From an uncultured beta proteobacterium (GTDB taxonomy: Bacteria; Pseudomonadota; Gammaproteobacteria; Burkholderiales; Burkholderiaceae_C): a stretch of 39,081 nucleotides of DNA. The notes beneath the pieces were generated by a model. The model worked only from the letters and a program-made list of their open reading frames with translations. It had not been told where the DNA came from and did not search any database. Shown here in pieces: positions 21,687-29,601 of the stretch. Location of the stretch: NCBI GenBank assembly GCA_903914615.1, contig CAIWPS010000511.1, positions 1 through 39,081 on the forward strand, in the 5' to 3' direction. A program made the translations under genes and the position numbers. How positions within the stretch are numbered: position 1 is the stretch's first letter; every line of letters starts with the position of its first letter.

Positions 21687-24679
21687 TACTGCGGCTCCTC
21701 GACCTTGTACGAGGGGTATAGCCCAACGACCGTGGTGGGAAGCGGGGCGTTCTGCTGCAGCAGCACGTAGTAATCGCGCGCGTCCTGGTCGGAGTTCGGC
21801 TGATGCGGAAAGCTGATCGGGAAGTCGCCCGATTGAAGCGGCGGAGGCGAATCGAGCGGGGTGCTAGGGTAGTTGTACTGGATCGTTTCAAGGTTCTGCA
21901 CGTTCTGCTGCAAAAGCCCCAGCGGGTCCTGATAGATGCCCGTGGTCACGTTCTGGTTGGACAGCTGGCCCACTTGGGCGCCGCCGGAGTCGACCAGGCG
22001 CAGCACCAGATTGGCGCCCTGCTTTACCTTGCCCTGTGCGGTACCGACATCGGCGCCGCCTTCGAAGCGCATCGGGACGAGGTTGCCCTGGTAGGGAAAC
22101 CCGAGGGTGACGACCGCATAGGTGCCCGGCAGGGTGAGTGTTCCGGTGCCGGAGACGACCTGCTGCGCCAGCACGTTGCCATCTGCCAAAATCGAGACCG
22201 TCTGGTTCCACAGCACCGACGGGATGCCGGTGATCGTGGTGTTGCCGGACTGCTGGCTGCCGTGGGTGGCGGTGCCGCCCGAGATGTACTCGAAAGTGCC
22301 AATGTTGCCCCATTGGGCATTGATCGCGCTGAACTGGGTAGCGGTGGCCGATTCGATATACCAGTTGATATTCGCGTTGAACGTGCCGCTCGAGGCGATG
22401 CCGGAGACGGTCACGACCTCCCCGGCTGAAAAGGTGTTGTTCGCGGTGGCGATCAGCGTCTGGCCGGTCTCGGCGAAGAGCACCGTTGCGGCGGTGATGT
22501 TGGCGGAAGCGGGCGCCTGGTACTGCACGCCGGCGTCGACATACCAGCAGGACGCCTGCGGGTCGCCGGTGTAGCCGGCCTGCGGCCCTTCAAAGTGCTT
22601 GACTAGGTACTCGACCGTGCGGGTTGTGGCACCGTTCACGAGGCGCAGCACCGTCATCCACAGCTCATCGCGCAGCCCGTCCGGCGCCGGGATCACGCAG
22701 ATCGACTCGACGATGCCGTTGCCGCCGATGTTGTGGCGCGCCCAGCCGGTGACGTTGTCCTCGCGGTTGAAGGTGTACGAGAGCAGTGCCCCGTCGGATC
22801 GCACGCACCAGAGGATCTCGAAGGGCTCCTGCTGCATGGCGATCTGGGTGATGCCGCCGATGCTGATGTGGTACGAGTACTTCGACTGGTCGGTGCTGTC
22901 GTAGCGGTTCAGGTAGAAGTTATAGTCCGCCGCCATCACTTTGCGGCCGGCCCGTTGCACGTACAGGAGCGTGGTGCCGACGAGCTCGGGCCGCAGCGAA
23001 CGTACGCGCCATTGCGATTGCCGCAGCACCTCGATGTTGGCCGGGCCCAGCGGGGTGCTTGAGTAGTTGGCGGAATCCAGCCCGTACTCGCCGCCTTGGG
23101 CGCCGATGATCAGGATCTGCGCGGCGGACAGCCAGCCGATGTTCGAGCAATCGCCGCCCGACACCAGCACGTTGATCGCGGCGTCGGTCGTCACCTGCCC
23201 GTTGAAGTCCTGGGCGTGGCTGGTGTAGAGCCCCGGCACGGATCCGAAAATGTTGAGCTTGCCGGCCCAGAACAACCGGTCCTTGAAGATATCCACCGCT
23301 CGCGGCCACTCGGTGGAATTCGACCAAGCCCCCAGCTGCCATTCGGTCGAGTAGTTGCCATACACGGTACCGCCCGAGGTGTATCCGCTGAAAGTGCGCG
23401 AATCGGTGCCGACAAGGGTTGCGCTGCCGCCCGCGGCGGTGCCGTTGGTGTAGACGTTGTTATTCAGCTGCGTCATGCCGATGACGCCCGTGACGAACAG
23501 CGACTCGCCGGTCGTGAAGGCATTGGCGGCGGTCAGCACGCAAGGGTTGGCGGCCGTGGCGCCCGTGATCGCGGCGCTGCTGCCGACGCAATTGGCCGGG
23601 AACTGCAGCAGCACGTTCGCCGTCACGCTGCCGGAATTGGTGAACCCGGTGATCTGCGCGATGCCGTAGCCCGAGTCGGTGTAAAGCCAGCGCACGCCAC
23701 CGGGACCATCCAGCACCGCGCCGGAGGTGTGCACTGGGGGCGATGCGCCGGTCGTCGCGGCGTTCAGCGCGACGTAGTTGTTTCCATTGTTGCTGCAGGT
23801 CGCGCCCACTGCGAACGCCACCTGTGTCGCCCAGGGTGTGACGTTGTACGTCTGGGACGCGATGCGCACGAGGCGTCCGACATCGGTCGCCGCGAAGGGC
23901 GGCGCGAAACCCACGGCGGTGATCGTGATGCTGTTGCCGCTGACCGCCGAGACGGCGAGCGCGGTCTTCAGGCCCGCCACCAACGGCACAGGACTCAGGA
24001 ACGGCCCGTCGGTCGGCGCGTATCGCGCAAACACCCAGGCGGGCGGGGCATTGCCGAGGCGCGTCAGGGTGTACGGGGGATACCCGATGGCGGTGACGGC
24101 ATTGGCAGCGCCGCCGGCGATGTAGAGCACGTCGCCGGATTGCTTGATCTGCAGCGTGAACTGGCCGAGCGAGTCGACGAGGTCGGCGGCGGCGTACGGG
24201 GAGGGGATCTCGTAGATCGCCGTGGTGGTGCTGCCGTTATAGGCCACCATCGGGTACCAGTAGGCGGTATTGGTCGGGGCGTTGCCTAAGCTGATGGCGG
24301 TGCAGTAATACTGGGCGCCGTCGAACAGCACGCTCGAGCCCGGGATGTAGACTTGCAGGTTGCTGTACGCCGGCGGGCTGACCGAAAGCAGGGGCCCGTG
24401 GTTGGTGTAGAACCGGACGTACCCATCGCCGAATTCCAGCACAAAGGCCTGCGCCTGGGAAAACTCAAAGCGGACGAGGAACGCCCGGTACCCGTAGCTC
24501 TTGACCTGCTGCACATAGCAGGTGCCGGGCCGGAACATCGAGGGGCCCTGCTTCAGGGGCAGGAAATTCTGCTGAATGTGCGCAGCGATGGCGTACTTCT
24601 CGACATCGGTGCGCCCCTCCATCTGGGGTGAGAACTCGCCGGCGTTGAACGCGGCGATCGCCGGCGACGCGCGACCCAC
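21686..24679 (-). CDS. Tail tubular protein B (tail nozzle), T7 gp12-like
   Basis: A 997-residue beta-rich protein. The N terminus (FNAGEFSPQMEGRTDVEKYA, then GPSMFRPGTCYV) is the conserved start of podovirus tail nozzle proteins, which form the distal end of the tail. Length exceeds T7 gp12 (about 794) because of two inserted beta modules of the repeat type often seen in phage tails: about 373-413 (with GVIGMTQLNNNVYT) and about 724-775 (with GEVVTVSGIASSGTFN). These may be used for receptor or sugar contact. Gene order after tail tube A supports the call. Confidence 0.85.
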   Translation of the reverse strand: MGRASPAIAAFNAGEFSPQMEGRTDVEKYAIAAHIQQNFLPLKQGPSMFRPGTCYVQQVKSYGYRAFLVRFEFSQAQAFVLEFGDGYVRFYTNHGPLLSVSPPAYSNLQVYIPGSSVLFDGAQYYCTAISLGNAPTNTAYWYPMVAYNGSTTTAIYEIPSPYAAADLVDSLGQFTLQIKQSGDVLYIAGGAANAVTAIGYPPYTLTRLGNAPPAWVFARYAPTDGPFLSPVPLVAGLKTALAVSAVSGNSITITAVGFAPPFAATDVGRLVRIASQTYNVTPWATQVAFAVGATCSNNGNNYVALNAATTGASPPVHTSGAVLDGPGGVRWLYTDSGYGIAQITGFTNSGSVTANVLLQFPANCVGSSAAITGATAANPCVLTAANAFTTGESLFVTGVIGMTQLNNNVYTNGTAAGGSATLVGTDSRTFSGYTSGGTVYGNYSTEWQLGAWSNSTEWPRAVDIFKDRLFWAGKLNIFGSVPGLYTSHAQDFNGQVTTDAAINVLVSGGDCSNIGWLSAAQILIIGAQGGEYGLDSANYSSTPLGPANIEVLRQSQWRVRSLRPELVGTTLLYVQRAGRKVMAADYNFYLNRYDSTDQSKYSYHISIGGITQIAMQQEPFEILWCVRSDGALLSYTFNREDNVTGWARHNIGGNGIVESICVIPAPDGLRDELWMTVLRLVNGATTRTVEYLVKHFEGPQAGYTGDPQASCWYVDAGVQYQAPASANITAATVLFAETGQTLIATANNTFSAGEVVTVSGIASSGTFNANINWYIESATATQFSAINAQWGNIGTFEYISGGTATHGSQQSGNTTITGIPSVLWNQTVSILADGNVLAQQVVSGTGTLTLPGTYAVVTLGFPYQGNLVPMRFEGGADVGTAQGKVKQGANLVLRLVDSGGAQVGQLSNQNVTTGIYQDPLGLLQQNVQNLETIQYNYPSTPLDSPPPLQSGDFPISFPHQPNSDQDARDYYVLLQQNAPLPTTVVGLYPSYKVEEPQ

Positions 24680-25290
24680 TACTGCATCCTCGAAAGGATC
24701 CAGGTGTCATCGGCGGGGAACTGCGGGGTGTTGACGAGCGCGTTGCTGGCGACCGCGTTTGAGCGGGCGTCTTCCTTGCGCTGCTTCGCCGCTTCCTGCT
24801 TGGCGTCGGACCCAGTCAACCGCTCGCAGTTGATCCAGGCAAGCTCGGCGCCCAGGTACATGACAAACCACGGATCGAACATCGTGGTGTCGGTCATGTC
24901 GGCGACGTACTGCAGCGACAGCGGCGATCCGTAGTCGCAGAGAATCATCTTCCCCTCGACCAAGTACCCGGCGTCGGTGGGTCCCATGCGGTAGTCCGAG
25001 AGGTCCAGTCCGGGGTAGGTATCTCCGGCCATGATGACGCGCAGGCAGTCGGCCGGCAGCGGGTACTGGGTCTGGAACGGACCGGACACGACGGCGGTGG
25101 CGGAGGGCGCCAAGGATGCCCGCTTGATAGAAAAGCGCCACGTCGAGCGGCCGGCGATCAGCGCGCGGCGAGTGATGTCGTAGGTCGCGTTGATGGCGCG
25201 CGCTGCGTTGGAGTTGTCGAGCAGGCTCGTAATCGCCGGCTTGCCGAGGATCTCAAGCGCGACATTGGCAATATCAATCACGCCCGCCAT
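24679..25290 (-). CDS. Tail tubular protein A (head-tail adaptor), T7 gp11-like
   Basis: A 203-residue protein with the typical start of the family (DIANVALEILGKPAITSL, then NAARAINATYDITRRALI), a beta middle containing YPLPADCLRVI and a helical C terminus. The protein forms the ring between the portal and the nozzle. Length is as usual. ATG start; the stop overlaps the next start (TAGTG). Confidence 0.9.
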   Translation of the reverse strand: MAGVIDIANVALEILGKPAITSLLDNSNAARAINATYDITRRALIAGRSTWRFSIKRASLAPSATAVVSGPFQTQYPLPADCLRVIMAGDTYPGLDLSDYRMGPTDAGYLVEGKMILCDYGSPLSLQYVADMTDTTMFDPWFVMYLGAELAWINCERLTGSDAKQEAAKQRKEDARSNAVASNALVNTPQFPADDTWILSRMQ

Positions 25291-25305
25291 GGCGACCTCG
25301 AGGGG

Positions 25306-25653
25306 TTAAGGTCCGGTGCAGGCCCGCAGTGCAACCCAGATTTTGGACGCCACGGACGCCGTGAACGTGAACGCGCCGAACTCGTTCAGGATCGGCACCG
25401 GCGGCATCCAGAAATAGTCGATCGTGGTGTTGCCGGTGATCACAAGGCTGCCGGGCGCGCCCGCCTGGTCGACGAGGCCGGCGATGGTCAGCACCGGCGC
25501 GGTCGCGTTGAACTCGACATACACGCCGAGCAGGAACGTGTCGCGCGCCTTGCCTACCGTGGCGGCGCCCAGGATGCCGGCCGCGCAGTTGACTGCCGTC
25601 GTGACCGACAGCAGTCGAAGCGAGCTGTAATCTGGGCTTGAGTAGCCGGCCAC
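25306..25653 (-). CDS. Small beta-rich virion protein, 115 residues
   Basis: No family recognised. The sequence is rich in Ala, Val, Thr and Gly with alternating hydrophobic residues, predicted as a beta sandwich, with a single disulphide possibility (Cys23/Cys112). It lies between the capsid block and tail tube A, separated from its neighbours by 3 to 15 bases, in the place of minor head or decoration proteins. Start GTG 25653. Confidence 0.6.
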   Translation of the reverse strand: MAGYSSPDYSSLRLLSVTTAVNCAAGILGAATVGKARDTFLLGVYVEFNATAPVLTIAGLVDQAGAPGSLVITGNTTIDYFWMPPVPILNEFGAFTFTASVASKIWVALRACTGP

Positions 25654-25656
25654 GGG

Positions 25657-25902
25657 CTACTCGACGACGTTGGTGTCGCGAAGAAGGTACTGCGTCAGGA
25701 TCTGGATGATCCAGAGCGCTTCGGACTTCTTCAGCGTGCGGGTGCCCGCGGCCACGGATCCGTCGGTGATCGCGCCGGCCGTCTGGTCGATGCGGATCTC
25801 CACGGACCCAGCGGCCGGGGCGTTCGTGCCTGCAACCACCGCCTCGAGGCCGAGCCCCGAGGCGGTGTTGGCAATGGCGAGCGAGTAGCTGACCGCGGCC
25901 AC
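25657..25902 (-). CDS. Hypothetical protein in the head block, 81 residues
   Basis: No family recognised. N-terminal half beta-rich (VEIRIDQTAGAITDGS), C-terminal helix (LKKSEALWIIQILTQYLL). Start GTG 25902. The gene is separated from its neighbours by three bases on each side. A minor structural or assembly role is likely from its place between the capsid and tail tube genes. Confidence 0.6.
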   Translation of the reverse strand: MAAVSYSLAIANTASGLGLEAVVAGTNAPAAGSVEIRIDQTAGAITDGSVAAGTRTLKKSEALWIIQILTQYLLRDTNVVE

Positions 25903-25905
25903 GGC

Positions 25906-26589
25906 TTACGCCACCCAGGTCGACTGCAGCGAGATGTTGCCGGCGGCCGTCGGCGCGGTCGTCGCGGTCATCACGATGTGGAAAAGGTACTCCGGATCGG
26001 TCGCGAAGCCGAGCAGCTCCCACAGGCGAAGGTTGACGTTGCTGGCCGAGAAGCCGACCGCGCCGATCGACGGCGAGTAGACGCTCTTCCAGTTGCTGTT
26101 CGCCGTCGCGGTGCTGATGCCGGAGCCAAGGATCAGGTTGGCGTTGGGCACGGGGATCGCGCCGGCGGCCGCGACGATCGCGTTGCCGGTCGTCCAGTTA
26201 CCGCTGGGCGGCGCGCTGTTGGTGTTGCCCGTGGTGCAGTAGTAGACCACGCCGCCGTATTGCACGACGTTGCCAGGCACGTAGGCGGTCGTGGCGTTCC
26301 AGACGTTGAGGAACAGGCCGGTGTTCAGCGACTGCTGCGTGTTGCAGTACACACCCAGCTGCCAGACGCCCGCGGTCGTGGCATCGTTCATCATCTGGAT
26401 GTCTTCGATGCGCCGGCCGGAACCGACAAAGCCGAAGCGGTAGGTCGAGCCGATCGAGTCGGTCGCGCCGGCCGCGGCGGTCGCTACCTGGACGGTGTCG
26501 TTGGCACCAGCCAGGTAGCCAGAGGAAAGGACGCGCGGCTGCGCATCGTAGTTCGAGACAAGGGTGGACTTGGTATTGACGACAGCCAT
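25906..26589 (-). CDS. Virion surface protein with embedded carbohydrate-binding-like module
   Basis: A 227-residue beta-rich protein directly after the capsid gene. Residues 97-133 (opening WNATTAYVPGNVVQYGGVVY and closing at PPSGNWT) have the pattern of a CBM5/12 chitin-binding-type module: W-x6-Y-x2-G-x2-V-x2-G-x2-Y and a final Pro/Trp. The flanking parts form the body of the protein and could be a capsid decoration domain. Such a module on capsid decoration proteins would let particles adhere to polysaccharide. ATG 26589 has AGGAG 8-9 bases upstream. Confidence 0.65.
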   Translation of the reverse strand: MAVVNTKSTLVSNYDAQPRVLSSGYLAGANDTVQVATAAAGATDSIGSTYRFGFVGSGRRIEDIQMMNDATTAGVWQLGVYCNTQQSLNTGLFLNVWNATTAYVPGNVVQYGGVVYYCTTGNTNSAPPSGNWTTGNAIVAAAGAIPVPNANLILGSGISTATANSNWKSVYSPSIGAVGFSASNVNLRLWELLGFATDPEYLFHIVMTATTAPTAAGNISLQSTWVA

Positions 26590-26641
26590 TGCAATTTACT
26601 CCTGTAGTGACTGGGGACCGGCCCCCTGGTCTACGATTGGA

Positions 26642-27559
26642 TTACCGCGCCCACACCTGGACGACGCGCTTCTCTTCGAGCCGGGTCGCCCCGGCGGTCA
26701 TGTACACATAGGCCTGCCACGGCTCGGATTGCAGATCGTGGCGCTGGCTGATGTTGGTCGTGATGTCGTTCCAGATGCCGAGGTGCATGCCCTCGCGCTG
26801 CCAGACGAAGCACTTGGTGGACGTACCCGCCTGGTCGTCGGTGCCGGTCTGCAGGCGCTCGGAGCGCACGAACTCGATGCCGAGGAAGCGCTTCACGCGA
26901 CCCTCACCCAGGACCGGCACGTCGTTGTAGTCGCGGCTGACCACCTGCGCTTCGGCCATCAGGTTGTCGAGCTGGCGCGCGCCGGCGACGCACACGAGGC
27001 CAGAGTGCGGATCGCCCGGATCCTCTTCCTCGTCGGAGTACGCCTCGTTCTGCATCAGGGTCAGCTTGGCCTGGCGCAGCTTCGCGACGGTCAAGCCCGT
27101 GGGCGCAGTGGCGCCCTGCTGCACGGACACGATTGCCGTGGCGGGCAGGGAAATCGAATTCTGCGCGGTGACGCCGGTCTGCGCGACGCCGCCCAGGGCC
27201 GCGATGATCAGGTCGTCATACTGACGATTGGCCGCGTTGTGGGCGTTCGAGACGAACTTGCCCTTCGGGTCGATCAGCAGGCGCAGCTTGTCGTAGTTGT
27301 CGAACAGCTGCGGCAGGTCGTAGTCGTTGGGGTACACCCACCGGCGATCGGTCGGCGCGTCCACGCGCTGCATCGGGCCGTAGCGCTGCGTGACGGGCTG
27401 CATGGCGACGATACCCACCTGCTCGACGGGGCTCGCGGCCTGGCCGACATACTTGTCTTCGGTGACGAACTTGCGCAGCCGGGAGCTCTTCTGCTGGACG
27501 AGCTCGTTCAGCATCTTCGCGTACTGCTGAACGTAGAACGTGACGATATTGGTTGACAC
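26642..27559 (-). CDS. Major capsid protein
   Basis: A 305-residue protein of the Phage_capsid_2 type. Typical segments are FYVQQYAKMLNELVQQKSS at the start, PVEQVG, RYGPMQRVDAPTDRRWVYPN, the NRQYDDLIIAAL helix (spine helix of the HK97 fold), an acidic E-loop-like part (DEEEDPGDP) and the GIEFVRSE strand. It forms the icosahedral shell with the scaffold encoded upstream. GTG 27559 is preceded by GGAGG at 7 bases, among the best ribosome sites of the window, and by a structured 204-base leader, consistent with high expression. The 52 bases after it (26590-26641) contain a G/C-rich hairpin without T-run. Confidence 0.9.
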   Translation of the reverse strand: MSTNIVTFYVQQYAKMLNELVQQKSSRLRKFVTEDKYVGQAASPVEQVGIVAMQPVTQRYGPMQRVDAPTDRRWVYPNDYDLPQLFDNYDKLRLLIDPKGKFVSNAHNAANRQYDDLIIAALGGVAQTGVTAQNSISLPATAIVSVQQGATAPTGLTVAKLRQAKLTLMQNEAYSDEEEDPGDPHSGLVCVAGARQLDNLMAEAQVVSRDYNDVPVLGEGRVKRFLGIEFVRSERLQTGTDDQAGTSTKCFVWQREGMHLGIWNDITTNISQRHDLQSEPWQAYVYMTAGATRLEEKRVVQVWAR

Positions 27560-27763
27560 GGACGATCCTCCGAAAGGTCTACAGAGCGGACTTCTCGAAG
27601 GCCTTGTCCCGGGATACGGGGGGCGCTTCTAGCCGGACGGGTCCGGCTTATGCCAGGAGCTTTCTCCTCGTCAGCGGGGGTGAGGTCCTCACCTTGTCCG
27701 CGTTCGTAGATTCGACTGTGAGAGGCAATTCGGGCACATGCAAGCCCCCGATCGCACCTGCTC
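27560..27763 (-). promoter_or_regulatory. Structured untranslated leader before the capsid gene
   Basis: The longest gene-free gap inside the late block. On the minus strand it can form three hairpins: GGTGAG/CTCACC (about 27686-27700), AGGAG/CTCCT with AAAG loop (about 27655-27668) and AGCCGGA/TCCGGCT with CCCG loop (about 27630-27648). None is followed by a T-run, so they are not ordinary terminators. A 16-codon frame starting MCPNC lies in its first part without a ribosome site. Possible roles are RNase III processing, message stabilisation or control of the scaffold-to-capsid ratio. Confidence 0.45.
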
Positions 27764-28729
27764 TTAAGCCGGCTTCATGCCGCCGGTGATGATGTCGACC
27801 AGCGGCTTGGACTGTTCCTCAAACTGCGACTTCGAAATGGTGCCGGCGACACGCCGCGCTTGCAGCTGTTCAAGGCTGCCCTGCGCTTCGGCGACCGAAT
27901 TGCCGAACGTCGCGGGCTTGCCTTCGCCGCCGGCAAAACGCGCCTCGCCGTTGCCGGCGCCGAACTTCCACATGACAGACATGAACTTGTCGGTGCCCAG
28001 CACCTGCTCCATGCCGCGCAGTTGCTCAGGGGTCAGGCCTCCCACCTGGCTGGACAGGAATTCCTTGCCGCGGCGGGCGAGCTCGACACGCTCCTGGTAG
28101 TGCGGGCCCCACGCGCGCTCGAGCTCCTTGACGGCGAGCTCACTGGCCGCGTTCTGCTGCTGTTCGAAGCGCTGCATCGCGGACTGCACCGCGCGCTCGT
28201 ACCCGGCGGCCAGCTTAGTCGCCAGCGCCGCAGGCACGTTGGCGCCGTGCAGCTCCTTGCGCAGCTCCTCGGTGAACAGCGGATCCGCGCCCGGGGATTT
28301 CTCGATGTTCGCGAGGTCGTACTTGTCGGGTGTCTCGGGGACCCCGTTGGCGACGTTCCAGGCTTTCACCAGCGCCGGATCCGGCGGCTTCACCGTGCCG
28401 TCCGGGTTCTTGGTTTCGGCCGGGTAGCCCTTCAGCTGCGCCGCGGCGCGCAAGGTCGGCACAATCTGCTCGATCTCGCGGTAAGACTTCGCGAGCTGGA
28501 AGGTGTCGGAGAACTTCTTGTTGGCAACGAACTCGCGCACGTCTTTCTGGTCGTCGCCCGTCCAGCTGTCCCAGAACGCCTGGTTGGCGGCCGGCGTGCC
28601 AGCGCCGGGCACGGCCGCGGCGGGCGCTGGCGCAGCGCCGGGTGCGGCGGCCGGATCGCCGGCGGCGGGTGCAGGGGCTGCCGCCGGCGCGGCCGCGGGG
28701 GCTTCAAGTACCGTTGCTGCTGTAGGCAT
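27764..28729 (-). CDS. Capsid scaffolding protein
   Basis: A 321-residue, highly charged protein directly upstream of the capsid gene. The first 60 residues are nearly pure Ala/Pro/Gly; the middle contains KSYREIEQIVPTLRAAAQLKG and LFTEELRKELHGANVPAALA; the C terminus is helical (EAQGSLEQLQARRVAGTISKSQFEEQSKPLV). This layout is standard for phage scaffold proteins that are removed or cleaved during head maturation. ATG 28729 has GGAAGGA upstream; a longer reading to 28789 would run deep into the upstream gene and lacks a site. Confidence 0.85.
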   Translation of the reverse strand: MPTAATVLEAPAAAPAAAPAPAAGDPAAAPGAAPAPAAAVPGAGTPAANQAFWDSWTGDDQKDVREFVANKKFSDTFQLAKSYREIEQIVPTLRAAAQLKGYPAETKNPDGTVKPPDPALVKAWNVANGVPETPDKYDLANIEKSPGADPLFTEELRKELHGANVPAALATKLAAGYERAVQSAMQRFEQQQNAASELAVKELERAWGPHYQERVELARRGKEFLSSQVGGLTPEQLRGMEQVLGTDKFMSVMWKFGAGNGEARFAGGEGKPATFGNSVAEAQGSLEQLQARRVAGTISKSQFEEQSKPLVDIITGGMKPA

Positions 28730-29018
28730 AATCCGATTCCTTCCAGGTGATGGTTTGGTGAATGGCCTCGAGCACGTCGTAGTGGCCAAGGTTGCGCCAG
28801 GTCTGCAGGGCGTCGGTGCGGCCGTGGTCGTCGCACACGTTCTTCGGCAGGCCGCGGCCGAACTTGCGGTGGAGCACGTCGAGGATTACCTGTCCGTGGC
28901 GAGTCCGCTCTCCGGGTAATCCGAACACCTCGCGAAAGATCTTGCTCTCTTCCCGCACCCGGGCCAGAAGCCGCGCGCGCTCGACCAGGTTCTGCTCGTC
29001 GACAGGTTGCTCTTGCAT
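28704..29018 (-). CDS. Bbp19-like head protein
   Basis: A 104-residue protein similar in pattern to Bbp19 of Bordetella phage BPP-1: REESKIFREVFGLPGERTRHGQ, then a helical region with a WRNLGHYDVLEAIHQT closing helix. The family occurs next to scaffold and capsid genes; its role in assembly is not established. Its 3' end overlaps the scaffold start by 26 bases. ATG 29018 lacks a clear ribosome site; a weak translation rate is possible. The gap 29019-29065 holds nothing notable. Confidence 0.7.
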   Translation of the reverse strand: MQEQPVDEQNLVERARLLARVREESKIFREVFGLPGERTRHGQVILDVLHRKFGRGLPKNVCDDHGRTDALQTWRNLGHYDVLEAIHQTITWKESDYAYSSNGT

Positions 29019-29065
29019 GAACGGCGGACGCTATGCCGGCCGGCGGGCACTTGCAACCGCACGCA

Positions 29066-29599
29066 TCAGTCGGTCTGCCCGGTGTTGGGAAACGGAAACG
29101 GCCGGCGCATCGAGGTCAGCAACATGACTGAGGTGGGCGCGGGAGTAAACTTGCGTTCGATTGCGAACATCTGCTCTTGGAAACCGACGATCGCCGTCAC
29201 GAATAAAAAATAGGTCAGGGCCGGCTGTGCGACGCCGTTGACGTAGGAAGCCGGCTGTAACCCGGAAACGTAGGCGACGCGCCCCGTCGTGGTCAGCTTC
29301 AGCTCCCCGTTGACGTAGACGTTATACCCTGCGGCGCCAGGGCAGGCCGGCCAGGCGATCGTCGCTTCGCCATTCAAATCGTCTTGCACCTCGATGGCAG
29401 CCATGAAGAACGTGCCGCCGACCACCGGCACGGTGCCGCTGATATACCCGCCGTCGGCGGTGAATTTCATCGAGTCCGCGGTGACGTTGGTGGCGTCGGC
29501 GGTCCAGGCATTGATGGCTGTAATCAGCAACCCGTCGGCATGCGCGACTTGCGAATCCGCCGTAACGGTAACAGCATCAGCTGTCCATAAAATCGCCAC
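29066..29599 (-). CDS. Structural protein with FnIII-like domain
   Basis: A 177-residue protein. The N-terminal 50 residues contain repeats of TAD and TADS (TADAVTVTADS, then TADATNVTADSMKFTADGG), resembling short beta-prism or triple-helix repeats of phage fibres. Residues about 75-150 match a fibronectin type III-like fold (EATIAWPACPGAAGYNVYVNGE, then LTYFLFVTAIVG). FnIII-like modules are frequent in phage surface proteins. It follows the lectin gene with a 2-base gap and starts at GTG 29599. A role on the particle surface with its neighbours is inferred. Confidence 0.6.
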   Translation of the reverse strand: MAILWTADAVTVTADSQVAHADGLLITAINAWTADATNVTADSMKFTADGGYISGTVPVVGGTFFMAAIEVQDDLNGEATIAWPACPGAAGYNVYVNGELKLTTTGRVAYVSGLQPASYVNGVAQPALTYFLFVTAIVGFQEQMFAIERKFTPAPTSVMLLTSMRRPFPFPNTGQTD

Positions 29600-29601
29600 G
29601 C

